Source: Citrus sinensis (Eukaryota; Streptophyta; Magnoliopsida; Sapindales; Rutaceae). Taken from it: a stretch of 64,000 nt of DNA. Below the pieces are notes generated by a model that searched no databases, had not been told where the DNA came from, and saw only the letters and a list, made by a program, of their open reading frames with translations. The stretch lies in contig NC_068559.1 in the NCBI RefSeq assembly GCF_022201045.2, positions 26,047,501 through 26,111,500 of the forward strand, read 5' to 3'. The first letter of the stretch is position 1. Every line of letters starts with the position of its first letter. The position numbers and the translations under genes were made by a program. Positions 46,989 through 59,087 of the stretch are shown here, piece by piece.

Positions 46989-49900
46989 ATGGCTGAGCTG
47001 AGACATTCCAGCTCGTTGGGAAGCCGAGCCGGCTCCTCTCCAATGAAGCGCGACGACACCGCATCACCTCTAATTCACGAACAGCACGCGGACGACGACG
47101 ACGACGGTCGCTCGAGGCATCTATTCAGAGATCGTGTCCGCTCGATTTGGTCGTACTTCCCTTTCTTGAGTGATGATCCCAGGGTTTCTCAACAAAACTC
47201 CAGGATCTCTTTGTGTTTGGCGCTGTTCGTTGTTGTAGCTGGATTGATCTCGATCTTATCGATCGTCAATCATTTGGTGAGTTACCTGGTTTTATTTTGC
47301 TTCGGCATTTTTTTCTTCTTCAATTTTAGTGGTCAGTGTTCCAAGAATTTATTGCTGCATGTTCTTAAAAATTTGCTATGAGAATTTACTGATAAAATTG
47401 GCGTTCAGAGATGCCGTGATATGTAATTCAAATACCTGCTTTGCTAGATGCTGAAGCTAATTTTGCATCAATGTAGTCTTTGGAATGGCATGAGATCTGG
47501 CCTCTTTGGGCATAAAAGCACTTTTGGCTATTTCAAACGGCTCTTTAGTCTGAAAAATACTCCATAGCGCACTATAAATTGCATCCAATATCCAAATGTG
47601 AGATGTTTATGAATCTTCGATTTAGTAGCTTCTTATTGATTTTTTTTCTTCTTTTTCTTATATTTCTTAATTTTATTGTAGAATGCTCCATACTTGTGTA
47701 AAAAAGATGGCATTGTTCTTCACTGCCCGCGTGTAAGTTTAAGGACCTTGTTTTCCAATTTCCTATCTTCTCAGCTTCTGTGGTTTTGATGATTAATACC
47801 GTTTATATTTTTGCTTTTTATGTTAATTTATTTATTTAAATTCTATTTAGGTCAAAGAGGCTCCTTCTCTATGGGAAAATCCTTACTCTGCAACTACTTC
47901 TTGGAAGCCTTGTGCTGAGCGTCGTCTTGGTGGTATATCAGGTAGACTCAGGCTCTTTAATGAATAATGCGTGGGTATTTTCTTCCCTGGTTTTTATTGT
48001 CATATGTAATGTAGGCAGTTTTACAGAATGGTGTATAATTTCATCAAGTAGGATAATCACTTGAGGACAAAGTAAACATCATCCTTTCAAGAAATATGCC
48101 CTTTAATACAGTTTGAATGCACTAGTACAAATTATACTATGTATTTGTAAATAGTAGCTGAAACATATTTCTGGGATTCTTTACAGTTAAACCTGATTTT
48201 ATAATGAAAATATTTTGGCTGATCGTGTATATTGAGAGGGGTTTAGCTATCAGAATTACCATCCATCATGACTCATTTTATTGGACTTAATGGACTCATT
48301 TTAGCAATTTTATGAAATATTCATTCACTTATCTTTAAATGTGTTCCCAAATATTCCCTGTATTTTATTTGCCACCACAAATACAAAATGTAGTTCTGGA
48401 GGCAACTTTGTGTTTCATGACATTTTATGCGGGTGTGTCATGCAATTCATATTATATCAACTTTTTCTGAAATATGGTTATATGTTTCTATTTCATGTTC
48501 TAGCTTGTCTTTTGCTGTTAATTTTATTAAAATTTTGAGTTGTAACCTCTATCAACTGCCTTGCAGAACTTCCTCCTGAGAATGAAACAAATGGTTATAT
48601 ATTCATCCATGCTGAGGGTGGTCTTAATCAGCAACGAATTGCTGTATGGTTTCTGTGCATTCCAGTTATTAACTGATTGAGATTTGTTTTTCCTCTTAAT
48701 GTTCTACTTCCATATCACCATGTATACTGCCTAGCCAGAAGGTTTAGAATAACTTCTAGTTCATTTGCCAGATATGTAATGCAGTTGCTGTAGCCAAAAT
48801 AATGAATGCAACCCTCATCTTGCCAGTATTGAAGCAGGACCAGATTTGGAAAGATCAAACGTAAGATGGCTTCTTGTTTTTGCTTAAACCTGTGTAGTTA
48901 TTTCATGGCTTACAATCATGGCTTACAAGATTGGTGCAAATAGACTAAATGCACCTCATCATGCTATTAAGGGTTATCATCATCATCATCATCATCATTA
49001 TCATTATCATTATGCAGGAAATTTGAAGACATCTTTGATGTTGATCATTTTATCGACTACTTGAAGGATGATGTCCGAATTGTCCGTGATATCCCAGACT
49101 GGTTTACTGACAAATCAGAATTATTCTCTAGCATAAGGTTCAATTCTTTCACTGTCATTCATTAAATCACTATAAATGAAGTCTAGGTCGTTAAGCTCAC
49201 AATAATATGCAAAACTAAGATTCACTAAGTCACAGCTCGCCAGTGAATGTAGAAAGGGAACAGGCCACCTGCTAGACCTGTTTAAAATGAGCTGAATTAG
49301 CTCAGGGACTTGGTTGAGCTGTCTCATTTTGAAACTTGGTTTTAAAGTGCTTTAAGAAACGTATTCCTCATTTTTATCATAACATGAGGGTGTGATGGGA
49401 GGGAGTCAACTTGTAAATGGTAGGAAGGATAAAATGACCTGAATGTTGGAGTTCGCCATGTCCATAATCAAAGTTTTATCTACGTAAGCTGTTTTTGACC
49501 TTTTTGAAAGTGATGTGAGGGCATGATTGAATAGGGAAACAAATAAATGCTTGTTGGACCTTTCATTTTCTGAATCTTAACTTATGCTTCTCGGTATTCA
49601 TTCACAAAGTTTTTAATGTTTATGCTAGACGAACAGTAAAAAACATTCCAAAGTATGCTCCTGCCCAATTTTACATTGACAATGTACTGCCTCGAATCAA
49701 GGAGAAGAAGATAATGGCCCTAAAACCTTTTGTTGATCGACTTGGGTATGAACACTATGGATTCGCTTGGCAGTTGACTATAATTTAGTTTTGTTTTTTG
49801 GAAAATTGCGACTGAAATGTTACTGAATATGTCTTGAGTGGTGCAGGTATGATAATGTTCCTCCAGAAATCAACAGGCTAAGGTGCAGGGTTAATTATCA

Positions 49901-51643
49901 TGCTCTGAAATTTCTTCCTGAGATTGAGCAGATGTCAGATTTACTAGCATCAAGGATGAAAAATCGCACTGGCAGTTCAAATCCTTATATGTATGTGATC
50001 TTGGTTTCTGAAACTTTGTTGAACAATGTTGCAAGTTATTACTTTTCACTGTGTTACTAACAATTTTCTCTTACACAGGGCTCTGCACCTTAGGTTTGAG
50101 AAAGGTATGGTCGGCTTGTCATTTTGTGATTTTGTGGGGACACGGGAGGAGAAAGCTAAAATGGCTGAGTATAGGAAAAAGGAATGGCCTCGACGCTACA
50201 AGGTGACCTAGAACCACCAGCTTTATTGGTTTAATTGGATCATAAAAGAAACGTGTATCATCTCTTACCTTTGTGATTATCTGGCTGGCAGAATGGTTCC
50301 CATCTATGGCAACTGGCCCTGCAGAAGCGGAAGGAAGGACGATGCCCTCTTGAGCCTGGAGAAGTGGCAGTGATTCTTCGGGCAATGGGTTATCCCAAAG
50401 AAACTCAAATTTATGTTGCTTCTGGTCAGGTTTATGGTGGCCAGAACCGGATGGCACCACTCAGGAACATGTTCCCAAATCTGGTAAGGCCTTTGAATTC
50501 ATTTCTTATGCAATGCCTTTCCTGGATTGGGTTACTATAGAGAGTTACATTAACTCCAAATGATGGAATATGGCATGTTTGGTTTGAAGAAATGAAAGGA
50601 AAGGAAAGGAGAGGAGAACAAAGGAGGGGAGGGGAGGGGAAGGAATAAGGGGAAAACAGATTAATTTTATGTCAAACCAAACAATGAAATTGAGATTGAT
50701 TCTCTTTTTCCCTCATTTTCTCTTCCCCTCACTCCTTTCTATTCATCTCTTCTCCTCTCATTACTTCCAACCAAACATAGGCTAATTGTTTAAAATATCT
50801 TTTACTCTCTTTTTAGGAAGTTCAGATTGATTTCCCGGGCAAAGATTATGTTGCTATGGGTTTTCTGCTTCTGTATTTATTTAGTGCATCTTATATATGA
50901 GCAATGCTATTCAAAGGGAAAACAATAGAAAGCTTATTCAATATTGCTCAGCCATCATCATAAACACATGATTTGGGGGGAAAAATGAAGTTTTACTCTT
51001 TGTACATATCTGAAGTGAAGATTAAACAGATCAATAACTGGCTAGCTATACTGTATGTCCATATATACATCAAATGAATGGATGCAGGTACATATATTAG
51101 AAATTGATCTTCCAACGTTACTTGTAATTTGGGATTGAGAAACTCTGAGTCACTTTTGAACTCATGGTAGTAATCTGAAATTTTTATGGTATGTGAAGAT
51201 AAATATGGATTTGACCATGGTGAGACTTCTTGTGTTGGATTGTCATTGAAGTTGAGAACTATCATGACAAGGTTTAGTAACAGGTTACAAAGGAGGAGTT
51301 GGCAAGCCAGGAGGAGTTGGCTGGTTTCAGGAAGCATGTCACAAGCTTGGCAGCTCTTGACTTCCTGGTCTGCTTGAAGTCCGATGTGTTTGTAATGACG
51401 CATGGAGGCAACTTTGCTAAATTGATAATTGGGGCACGTCGGTACATGGGTCACCGTTATAAGTCCATAAAACCAGACAAGGGGCTTATGTCTAAATCTT
51501 TTGGGGATCCCTACATGGGCTGGGCCTCCTTTGTAGAGGATGTCGTTGTCACCCACCAGACGCGGACTGGACTGCCGGAAGAGACCTTCCCTAACTATGA
51601 CCTCTGGGAAAATCCTCTGACTCCTTGCATGTGTAAAGCCTGA
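46989..51643 (+). CDS. Plant O-fucosyltransferase family protein (11 exons)
   Basis: Golgi-type GT106/DUF246 glycosyltransferase-like protein. Exons: 46989-47276, 47682-47732, 47851-47941, 48567-48643, 48772-48860, 49018-49137, 49629-49745, 49847-49990, 50079-50202, 50292-50483, 51284-51643. They join to 550 aa with a closed frame. A single membrane anchor (ISLCLALFVVVAGLISILSI, about 73-93) gives type II topology. The catalytic domain has YIFIHAEGGLNQQRIAICNA, ATLILPVLKQDQIWKD, FEDIFDVDHFIDYLKDDVRI, the signature ALHLRFEKGMVGLSFCDF (about 327-344), IYVASGQVYGGQNRMAPL and FVMTHGGNFAKLIIGARRY. Substrate unknown. Related proteins act on cell-wall glycans. The start at 46989 (MAELRHSS) is preferred; 46902 is in frame but adds a basic, unlikely leader. 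It is divergent from bS21. Confidence 0.93.
48978..49010. repeat. ATC/ATT trinucleotide microsatellite in intron 5
   Basis: Run of ATC units passing into TATCAT repeats, ending a few bases before the exon 6 acceptor at 49017. Confidence 0.85.
50574..50780. mobile_element. Purine/pyrimidine-mirrored MITE in intron 10
   Basis: The left half starts catgtttggtttgaagaaat and is purine-rich with 'gaggggaggggagggg'. The right half is its pyrimidine-rich inverted counterpart, ending 'acttccaaccaaacatag'. About 207 bp, non-coding. Ends approximate; the target-site duplication was not identified. Confidence 0.7.
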
Positions 51644-53771
51644 TGACCTCCTGGACTTTTATTTTTTTCCCTTTGACACTGATCTGTCTTGAGGTGCTTC
51701 TCTGGGAAGAACCTGTAATCATCATTTGAAAAAATGAAATTTGTTACTCACAAGCTACATGATAGTGTGGCCAATACAGTTATTAGCTGGGAATGACTTG
51801 AGACTTGTGATAGACGTATTGAGGTGGCACCTGCTGGAGTCGAAATTCAACATGATTGTGGTGAGGAGTCTCTTCATATGTCCACTTGTGAATCTGTTTG
51901 TAGAAGCACTAGGCAGTTTTGTCTCCAGACAGATGGATAATCAGTAGCAGTTTTGACCCGAGGACATCAAATAGTTTAGTTTCTGTTCATCTTTATTATG
52001 TTGTGTAAATTTCAAGTGAAATGTGTGATATGGCTGTTACATTTTTTTGGACATTGCCATTAAAATTGTAAAAACTTTCCAGTAACAGAATAGGAACTGA
52101 AATCGTGATTGGTATAACTATTTTTTTATTTTTTTATTTTTTTCCTTCTTGGCTTCTCACATCACACGATCTATTGTCAATTTCTGGATGTGTTTTGGAA
52201 GTCATTTTATAAAAAGTGCTTTCTAGAGAAAGATGTAAATGCTTGTAGTGCAAGAGCTGGTCCCTGTTGTCTTGTACATCATTGTTTTCAAGCTTGACTT
52301 GATTAAGGAAATTGGCTAAAAGCAGCCAGGACAATTCTGTTGAATTACAGAGATTATGCCTGCTATGGTAGATTGAGATGGCAATGTTAATGGTCTCTGG
52401 CTTGTTGATGATCATTACTTGGGCTTATGGGCTTCAATTCTATTAAACAATTTCTAAACGTGATATTTTGTTATCCTTTTAAGGGAGTCAAGTTGACTCG
52501 AACATTAGGAATTCCGTTGAGTTGGAGAAAATATAACCTAGCAGATGCCCCAAAATCATAAATAATTAATAAATGTTAATAAATGAGATTCAGCTACCTT
52601 GCAACAGTTGTAAGGCACCACAGATTTTTTTTTTTTTGTAATTTCAATCCTTAACCGTTGGATTTAATGAAAAGAAAATTTTAATGGTAGAAATTTATCT
52701 ATTTGAATATTAAAATTATGCTTCCTAATATTTAACAAAAACTCAAAAAAATTAAAGAGTTGAAAAATTTTTTAGCACATAAGTCTGGATTGTTTCAAAT
52801 TTATGTTGTTTAAATAGTAGTGAGTTTTAAAAAGTAAATTTTATTTTAATATTACATATTTTATTTAAAAGAATAATTTTTAATATAATTTATTTTATTG
52901 AAAATAAATATTATTTACTCATTTTATTTAATATTATTTAGTTATAAGGTTATTATTATATTTAATCTTTCAAAAAAATAAAAAAAATTTAAATAAAATA
53001 AAATAATCAGTAATGAGCATTAAAATATATATAATTTTTATTTTTTATTTAATATTATTTAGCTATAGACTTATTATTATATTTATTCTTTAAAAAACTA
53101 AATATATTAAATAAAATAAAATAATCAATAGTGTCTTAAAAAATAAATATAATTTTTAATAAGCATTTATTTTATTTTATATTATTTAGTCATAGCTTAT
53201 TATTATATTTATTTTTCAATATTATTTATTTTATTTAAAAATAACTTTTTAACATTGTTTATTTTATTAAAAATGAATATTATTTAGTCATAAATTTATT
53301 ATTATATTTATGCTTTTTTAAAAGTTAAATAATATTAAATAAAATAAAATTACATTTTAAAAGGTCACCAATCAAAGCACATAAAATTATAAATAAACTG
53401 TAAATAAAAAAATAAGGAGTTGAATGAAATTTGAAATCATAAAAGATAAAAATCGATGGAACCTTAGCAAGATAGTTGGATCCAAATATCTAATAAATGT
53501 AGCCATATCTTTTTTTTTTTTTTAATTTCAAATGTAGCCATATCTAATTATCTTCATTGTCAACTGATTAATAATTATAGAAGCTTAAAACACAGATTTA
53601 CAGCGGAAAAAAGCAACATCCGGTCTGAGGAGGGTAACTGTTACTTTTGAGAATGATCGGGAAAAAGAAAAATGCAAACTAATTAAACGACACGTGGAGC
53701 AAGAACCAAAGTTTCTCCAACAACATTACACGGCACAGAGTCCTTGTTTTGTTTTCTGTCGTAGGACATGG
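51644..53771. other. 3' side of the O-fucosyltransferase gene and AT-rich repeats
   Basis: The first few hundred bases hold the 3' UTR. From about 52740 to 53350 an approximately 125-bp AT-rich motif, including 'taatattatttag' and 'ttattattatatttat', recurs about four times in diverged form. No gene recognised. Confidence 0.5.
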
Positions 53772-53906
53772 CTATGATACAGGGACTCAAAGTCCCTGTA
53801 TCATAGAGGGGGTCAATTTATTGACCCCTTTGTTGTTTGGCTGCCATCTGGCAGCCAAACAACTTTTTTGACTGGCAGCAACCGGTATTACAGCCGGTTG
53901 CTGCCA
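53772..53906. repeat. Cluster of four consecutive perfect hairpins
   Basis: Four separate inverted repeats follow one another: arms 53772-53787/53791-53806 (16 bp, loop caa); 53809-53816/53821-53828 (8 bp); 53832-53846/53849-53863 (15 bp, loop tc); 53873-53885/53894-53906 (13 bp). All arms are perfect. Hairpins 3 and 4 share a 'tggcagc' element. They lie just left of the 193-bp array and the MULE gene and may mark a transposon end. Confidence 0.93.
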
Positions 53907-54149
53907 TTAATATGTTTTTTTTATTTAAATAAATTAAAAAAAAATATTTAAAACGAATAATATTTAAAAAATAATAATAATAACAAGTAAAAAATGACAA
54001 GTAAAGTAAAAATGAAAAAAAATATTTTTTATTATAAATATTTTTAAAAATAAAATAAAATGTGTTAATAAAAAGACAAAAATTTTATTCATTTTCTATG
54101 AAATTTATCTCATGTTTAACATTCTAAGTTTCATATTTTATGTTTTATG

Positions 54150-55520
54150 TTTCATGTACTGATTTTTCAAATACCCCAAAAATTTTTTTTTTGCACCCGT
54201 TTCATGTTTACGTTCTATGTTTCATGTTTGATGTTCTATTTTTCATGTTTTATGTTTCATGTTCACTGTTACGGAGGGACTCATATTTTATGTTCGTTGT
54301 TGCATATTTTAAGTGATATGTTTCATGTTGGTTGTGCAATGTTTCATGTACTGATTTTTCAAAATACCCCGGAATTTTTTTTTTTGCACCCGTTTCATGT
54401 TTACGTTCTTTGTTTCATGTTTGATGTTCTATGTTTCATGTTTTATGTTTCATGTTCACTGTTACGGAGGGACTCATATTTTATGTTCGTTGTTGCATAT
54501 TTTAAGTGATATGTTTCATGTTGGTTGTGCAATGTTTCATGTACTGATTTTTCAAAATACCCCGGAATTTTTTTTTTTGCACCCGTTTCATGTTTACGTT
54601 CTATGTTTCATGTTTGATGTTCTATGTTTCATGTTTTATGTTTCATGTTCACTGTTACGGAGGGACTCATATTTTATGTTCGTTGTTGCATATTTTAAGT
54701 GATATGTTTCATGTTGGTTGTGCAATGTTTCATGTACTGATTTTTCAAAATACCCCGGAATTTTTTTTTTTGCACCCGTTTCATGTTTACGTTCTATGTT
54801 TCATGTTTGATGTTCTATGTTTCATGTTTTATGTTTCATGTTCACTGTTACGGAGGGACTCATATTTTATGTTCGTTGTTGCATATTTTAAGTGATATGT
54901 TTCATGTTGGTTGTGCAATGTTTCATGTACTGATTTTTCAAAATACCCCGGAATTTTTTTTTTTGCACCCGTTTCATGTTTACGTTCTATGTTTCATGTT
55001 TGATGTTCTATGTTTCATGTTTTATGTTTCATGTTCACTGTTACAGAGGGACTCATATTTTATGTTCGTTGTTGCATATTTTAAGTGATATGTTTCATGT
55101 TGGTTGTGCAATGTTTCATGTACTGATTTTTCAAAATACCCCGGAATTTTTTTTTTTGCACCCGTTTCATGTTTACGTTCTTTGTTTCATGTTTGATGTT
55201 CTATATTTCATGTTTTATGTTTCATGTTCACTGTTACGGAGGGACTCATATTTTATGTTCGTTGTTGCATATTTTAAGTGATATGTTTCATGTTGGTTGT
55301 GCAATGTTTCATGTACTGATTTTTCAAAATACCCCGGAATTTTTTTTTTTGCACCCGTTTCATGTTTACGTTCTATGTTTCATGTTTGATGTTCTATGTT
55401 TCATGTTTTACGTTGTATGTTCACTGTTATTGAGGTACTCATATTTTATGTTTGCTGTTGCATAATTTAAGTAAGATGTTTCGTGTTTGTTGTTTAATGT
55501 TCCATGTACGTATTTTCGAA
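54150..55520. repeat. 193-bp tandem satellite array
   Basis: About seven copies with an exact 193-bp period, almost identical in the middle copies and diverged at both edges. Each unit has 'gttacggagggactcatatt', 'ataccccggaatttttt' and many 'tgtttcatgtt' sub-repeats. The repeated 98-120-aa plus-strand ORFs within it are by-products: they are Phe/Cys-rich, end every unit, and 193 is not a multiple of 3. High copy identity means recent expansion or homogenisation. Confidence 0.95.
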
Positions 55521-55625
55521 ATGTATTAATTTTTTGCACCTACTCTATAGTATATTTATTGTTGCATTTATAACTCACTAACTATTGAACCAATTAATGG
55601 CATTGTTCATTCCTTCATAAATATA

Positions 55626-55628
<3 letters not shown>

Positions 55629-55694
<66 letters not shown>
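55629..55694. repeat. (AT)33 microsatellite
   Basis: Uninterrupted run of 33 AT units upstream of the MULE transposase gene. Confidence 0.95.
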
Positions 55695-55696
<2 letters not shown>

Positions 55697-56008
55697 CCAT
55701 TTTAAATGCCACCTACCTACCATAACTCACTCACCTTGGATCAACATTTTCTTTCGCCTGCATAGCTACTACAGGTGCAAATTTCAGCCATTGCAAAATC
55801 TCAGTGTTGTTTCTCAAGTAAGTGTTTATGACTTAAATATTTTTTTTATCTCAATTTTATTTTTATTTTTTAATATATGAATTACATTAAACTGATGTTG
55901 GATGAATGTGGATTGATTTTTACAAATATACCCATTGTCATTGTATTTTGATCACTGTATTTTATTTGTTTTGTTAAATTTCGTGCTATTACCTTTCAAG
56001 ATTTACAG

Positions 56009-58464
56009 ATGAGTAAATCCTCTGATAATCTTAAGTTACCTTGGACCAATGTACTTGGAGCTCAGTTTGATTCAGTAGAAGATGCAGATGCATGGTACAT
56101 GAACTATTCAAGATTGGTTGGTTTTAGTGTTAGAAAAAATGAGCTTCGTCGTTCCAAGTCTGGACAAACTACGATCCGTCGGTGGGTTTGTAATTTGGAA
56201 GGATATAGGGCTGAAAAATATTTGGCAAATGATAATAGAGTGCGGGAACCAAGACCAATAACGCGTACGGGTTGTAAAGCATCATTTCGAGTGAATTACG
56301 ACAATTCTAGTGGCAAGTTTACTGTGACAGAATTTAAAACTGAGCACAATCATCCGTTGACTTCTCCGAATGAAGTACATCTCCTTCGTTCACATCGACA
56401 TGTTAGTGAAGGAGATCTTGCTCAAGCTAAGGCATTGAGGCATGTTGGCGTGAAGACATGCCAAGTTGTGGATTACATGGGTGATCAAGTTGGGGGTTCA
56501 CATAATCTCAGGTTCAAGCGTAAGGATTTGCAAAATAGATTAGATGCAGATAGAAGTGCTGAAATTGGTGATACTGATTCCGTGGCAACTATAGCATATT
56601 TCACGGCAAAATCTGATAATGATCCTGGTCTATATCATGAGTACACATTAGATGATGAAAATAGGTTGAGAAACTTGTTTTGGACCGACTACATGGCACG
56701 GTATGATTATGAATGCTTCGGTGATGTTTTGGCGTTTGATGCGACATACAAAACTAATGCATATCAGAAACCACTTGTGACCCTTGTTGGCACTAACCAT
56801 CATCGTAGGACTACAGTTTTTGGATTTGGCCTATTGGGCGATGAGACCGTTGAATCATACACATGGTTACTCCAAACTTTTTTGTCTGCTATGGGTAATC
56901 GAAAGCCGAAGTCCGTGATTACTGATGGCGATAAAGCAATGGCAAAGGCTATTAAGACAGTTTTTTTTGGAGCTACTCACCGTCTTTGTTGCTGGCATTT
57001 AGAGAGAAATGCACAAGCAAATATTAAAAACGAAGACTGCACTCGTAAATTTCGTGATCTTATGTTGACAGGCATGAGTGCAGGTGAATTTGACCAGCGG
57101 TGGTTTGCTTTAGTTGATGAGTTTAAGCTACACGAACATGGTTGGGTTAAACAAATGTATGCAAAGCGACATAAATGGGCCGAAGCTTTTCTTAAAGGAA
57201 CATTTTTTGCTGGTATGCGAAGCACTCAACGGTGTGAAAGTATTCATTGTTATCTCAATCGTTTTCTACAGTACAGGTTAAAATTATATGAATTTGTGCT
57301 ACAAATTGATCGCGCACTCTGCAACATTCGAACCACCGAAGTTCAAGATGAGTTTAAAACAAAATTTAGTACTCCTGTGTTGACCACACACTTACGCAGC
57401 CTAGAAAAGCATGCTACAAATGTTTTCCCAATTAGCGTATTTCATTGGATTAGGGAAGAAATTCGTCAAGAAGCCACTTTGATTCAGTTTGAAGCCTTGA
57501 ACTGCACTGATACTAACTACTACACGCTGACACAATTTGGGAACGTAGACATAAAGTGGACAGTGGTATATAATAAACCCACTAACAAAATCGATTGCTC
57601 TTGTCAAATGATGGATTCTGCTGGAATCCCATGTCGACACATGTTTCATGTCATGAAAGTGGAACAATTTAGAAACATCCCTGATAATATGATTCTTCAT
57701 CGGTGGACAAAAAAGGCGAAGGATTATACATCGTGCAACTTAGCCCGATCACAAGTTGATAGTGAGATTTCCGATGTTGCTAGATTCAGTTCTTTGAGCA
57801 CCGCAACTAACAAAATGTGTTTCTATGCGGCAAAAAACGAGCACTCATATAAAGAAGCTTTAGCTGCGATCAATCAATTGACATCAAAATTTCAAGAACT
57901 GTTTGGAGGACAGAGAACTTGCCATCAAAGTTCTGTATACGGTCCACAAACAAAATCCACGGTACTAGATCCAGTTGTGGTCAGGACAAAAGGTGGTGCG
58001 ACAAGATTAAAAAAATCCCCTTCAAACAACAGGAAGTGTAGCGTTTGTACACAGCCTGGCCATACAGCAAGAAGATGTCCTATTGCCAGTAATAGCGCGA
58101 GGTATTTAATATGTTTTTATGTTTGTCTTTGACTGTTTGATCCATTTATGGTCTCAATATTAAGTGTTATTCACGATTGATTATTTGCAGGAGTAGCGAA
58201 GCCAATGCTGCTAACAACGACAGTTGGGGTACATCTATATTAGCTCGCTCGAGTGAACATTTTTCATTCTACAACAGTGAAGCCTCATATGAAATAGAAA
58301 CTCAAAATGAATGTGGGAGTAGTTCTCAACCGTGCTCTGAATCCACAGATCACTTGTGGAATAATTCATCAATGCCACCATCGATGGGAAGTAATACCTT
58401 CACATTTCTTCCATATCCCACCATGCACTCTGATATGTGGCCTGGAGACAATTCTTTTCACTAA
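56009..58464 (+). CDS. FAR1-type MULE transposase (2 coding exons)
   Basis: Intact transposase of the Mutator superfamily, FAR1/Jittery branch, or a FAR1-related host gene derived from one. Exons 56009-58101 and 58191-58464 join to 788 aa; a probable 5' UTR intron (55818-56008) ends right before the ATG. Domains: FAR1 DNA-binding region (about 17-120; WVCNLEGYR, TGCKASFRVNY, EHNHPL with Cys/Cys/His-x-His); MULE catalytic domain with Asp244 in LAFDATYKTN and Asp306 in VITDGDKAMAKAI, then HRLCCWHLERNAQAN; SWIM zinc finger CSCQMMDSAGIPCRH (about 530-544); CCHC zinc knuckle CSVCTQPGHTARRC (677-690). The open frame, spliced tail and full domain set suggest a functional or recently functional protein. 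It faces the Ulp1-like gene at 60710-63997 and may belong to the same element. Confidence 0.92.
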
Positions 58465-58633
58465 TTGGAAAGCATGTAATGTATCTAATTGAAGCTTTTC
58501 ACTATTCGAAAGACATGTATTTAATTGAAGTTTTTTTGAACCATGTATTTAATTGTAATGGCAAAATATTTTCCAAAGATAAATCGGTATACCGCTTGTA
58601 ATCACATGTTTGCTGTTTATCGTATAGATTTAT
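58465..58633. other. 3' region of the MULE transposase gene
   Basis: Short AT-rich stretch with repeated 'atgtatttaattgaag' motifs (58515-58560). No gene. Confidence 0.4.
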
Positions 58634-59082
58634 CAAACCGGATAGCCAGTATCGAGCAAGAGAGCTACGGAACGAAACCGGCTAGCCGGTTGGTGCGAAC
58701 CGGCAAGCCGAATTCGTGCCAGAGAGCTCTGGAACGAATCCGGCTAGCCGGTTGGAGAGAGCCGGCAGGCCGGATTCGTGCTAGAGCTCTCTGGCACGAA
58801 TCCGGCCTGCCGGTTTCGGACAACCGGCATGCCGGTTCGTGCCAGAGCAGAAAGATTAAAATCACGAAACCGGCTTGCCGGTTTTGGCCAACCGGCAAGC
58901 CGATTTCGTGAATTTTATCTCTCTACTCTGGCACGAAATCGGCATGCCGGTTGTGCTAAACCGGCAGGCCGGATTCGTGCCAGAGAGCTCTAGCACGAAT
59001 CCGCCCTGCCGGCTCTCTCCAACCGGCTAGCCGGATTCGTTCCAGAGCTCTCTGGCACGAATCCGGCTTGCCGGTTTCGTGA
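58634..59082. repeat. Large imperfect palindrome built from CCGG-N4-CCGG units
   Basis: About 14 short palindromes of the form ccggctagccgg, ccggcaagccgg, ccggcatgccgg or ccggcaggccgg, separated by 'attcgtgccagagagctct' or its reverse complement. At a larger scale the block is one inverted repeat centred near 58887: for example 58731-58805 pairs with 58971-59045 with one mismatch, and pairing extends from about 58698 out to about 59075. A solo LTR was inserted just right of it, and remnants of the same array (60190-60260) continue beyond the LTR. Short ORFs in both directions here are by-products. Confidence 0.9.
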
Positions 59083-59087
59083 ATTTT

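Noticed and set aside
54147-55465. Series of six overlapping 98-120-aa plus-strand ORFs rich in Phe and Cys
   Set aside because: They are phase-shifted readings of a 193-bp satellite; 193 is not a multiple of 3, so each ORF simply repeats one unit and ends at the same place. No domain similarity.
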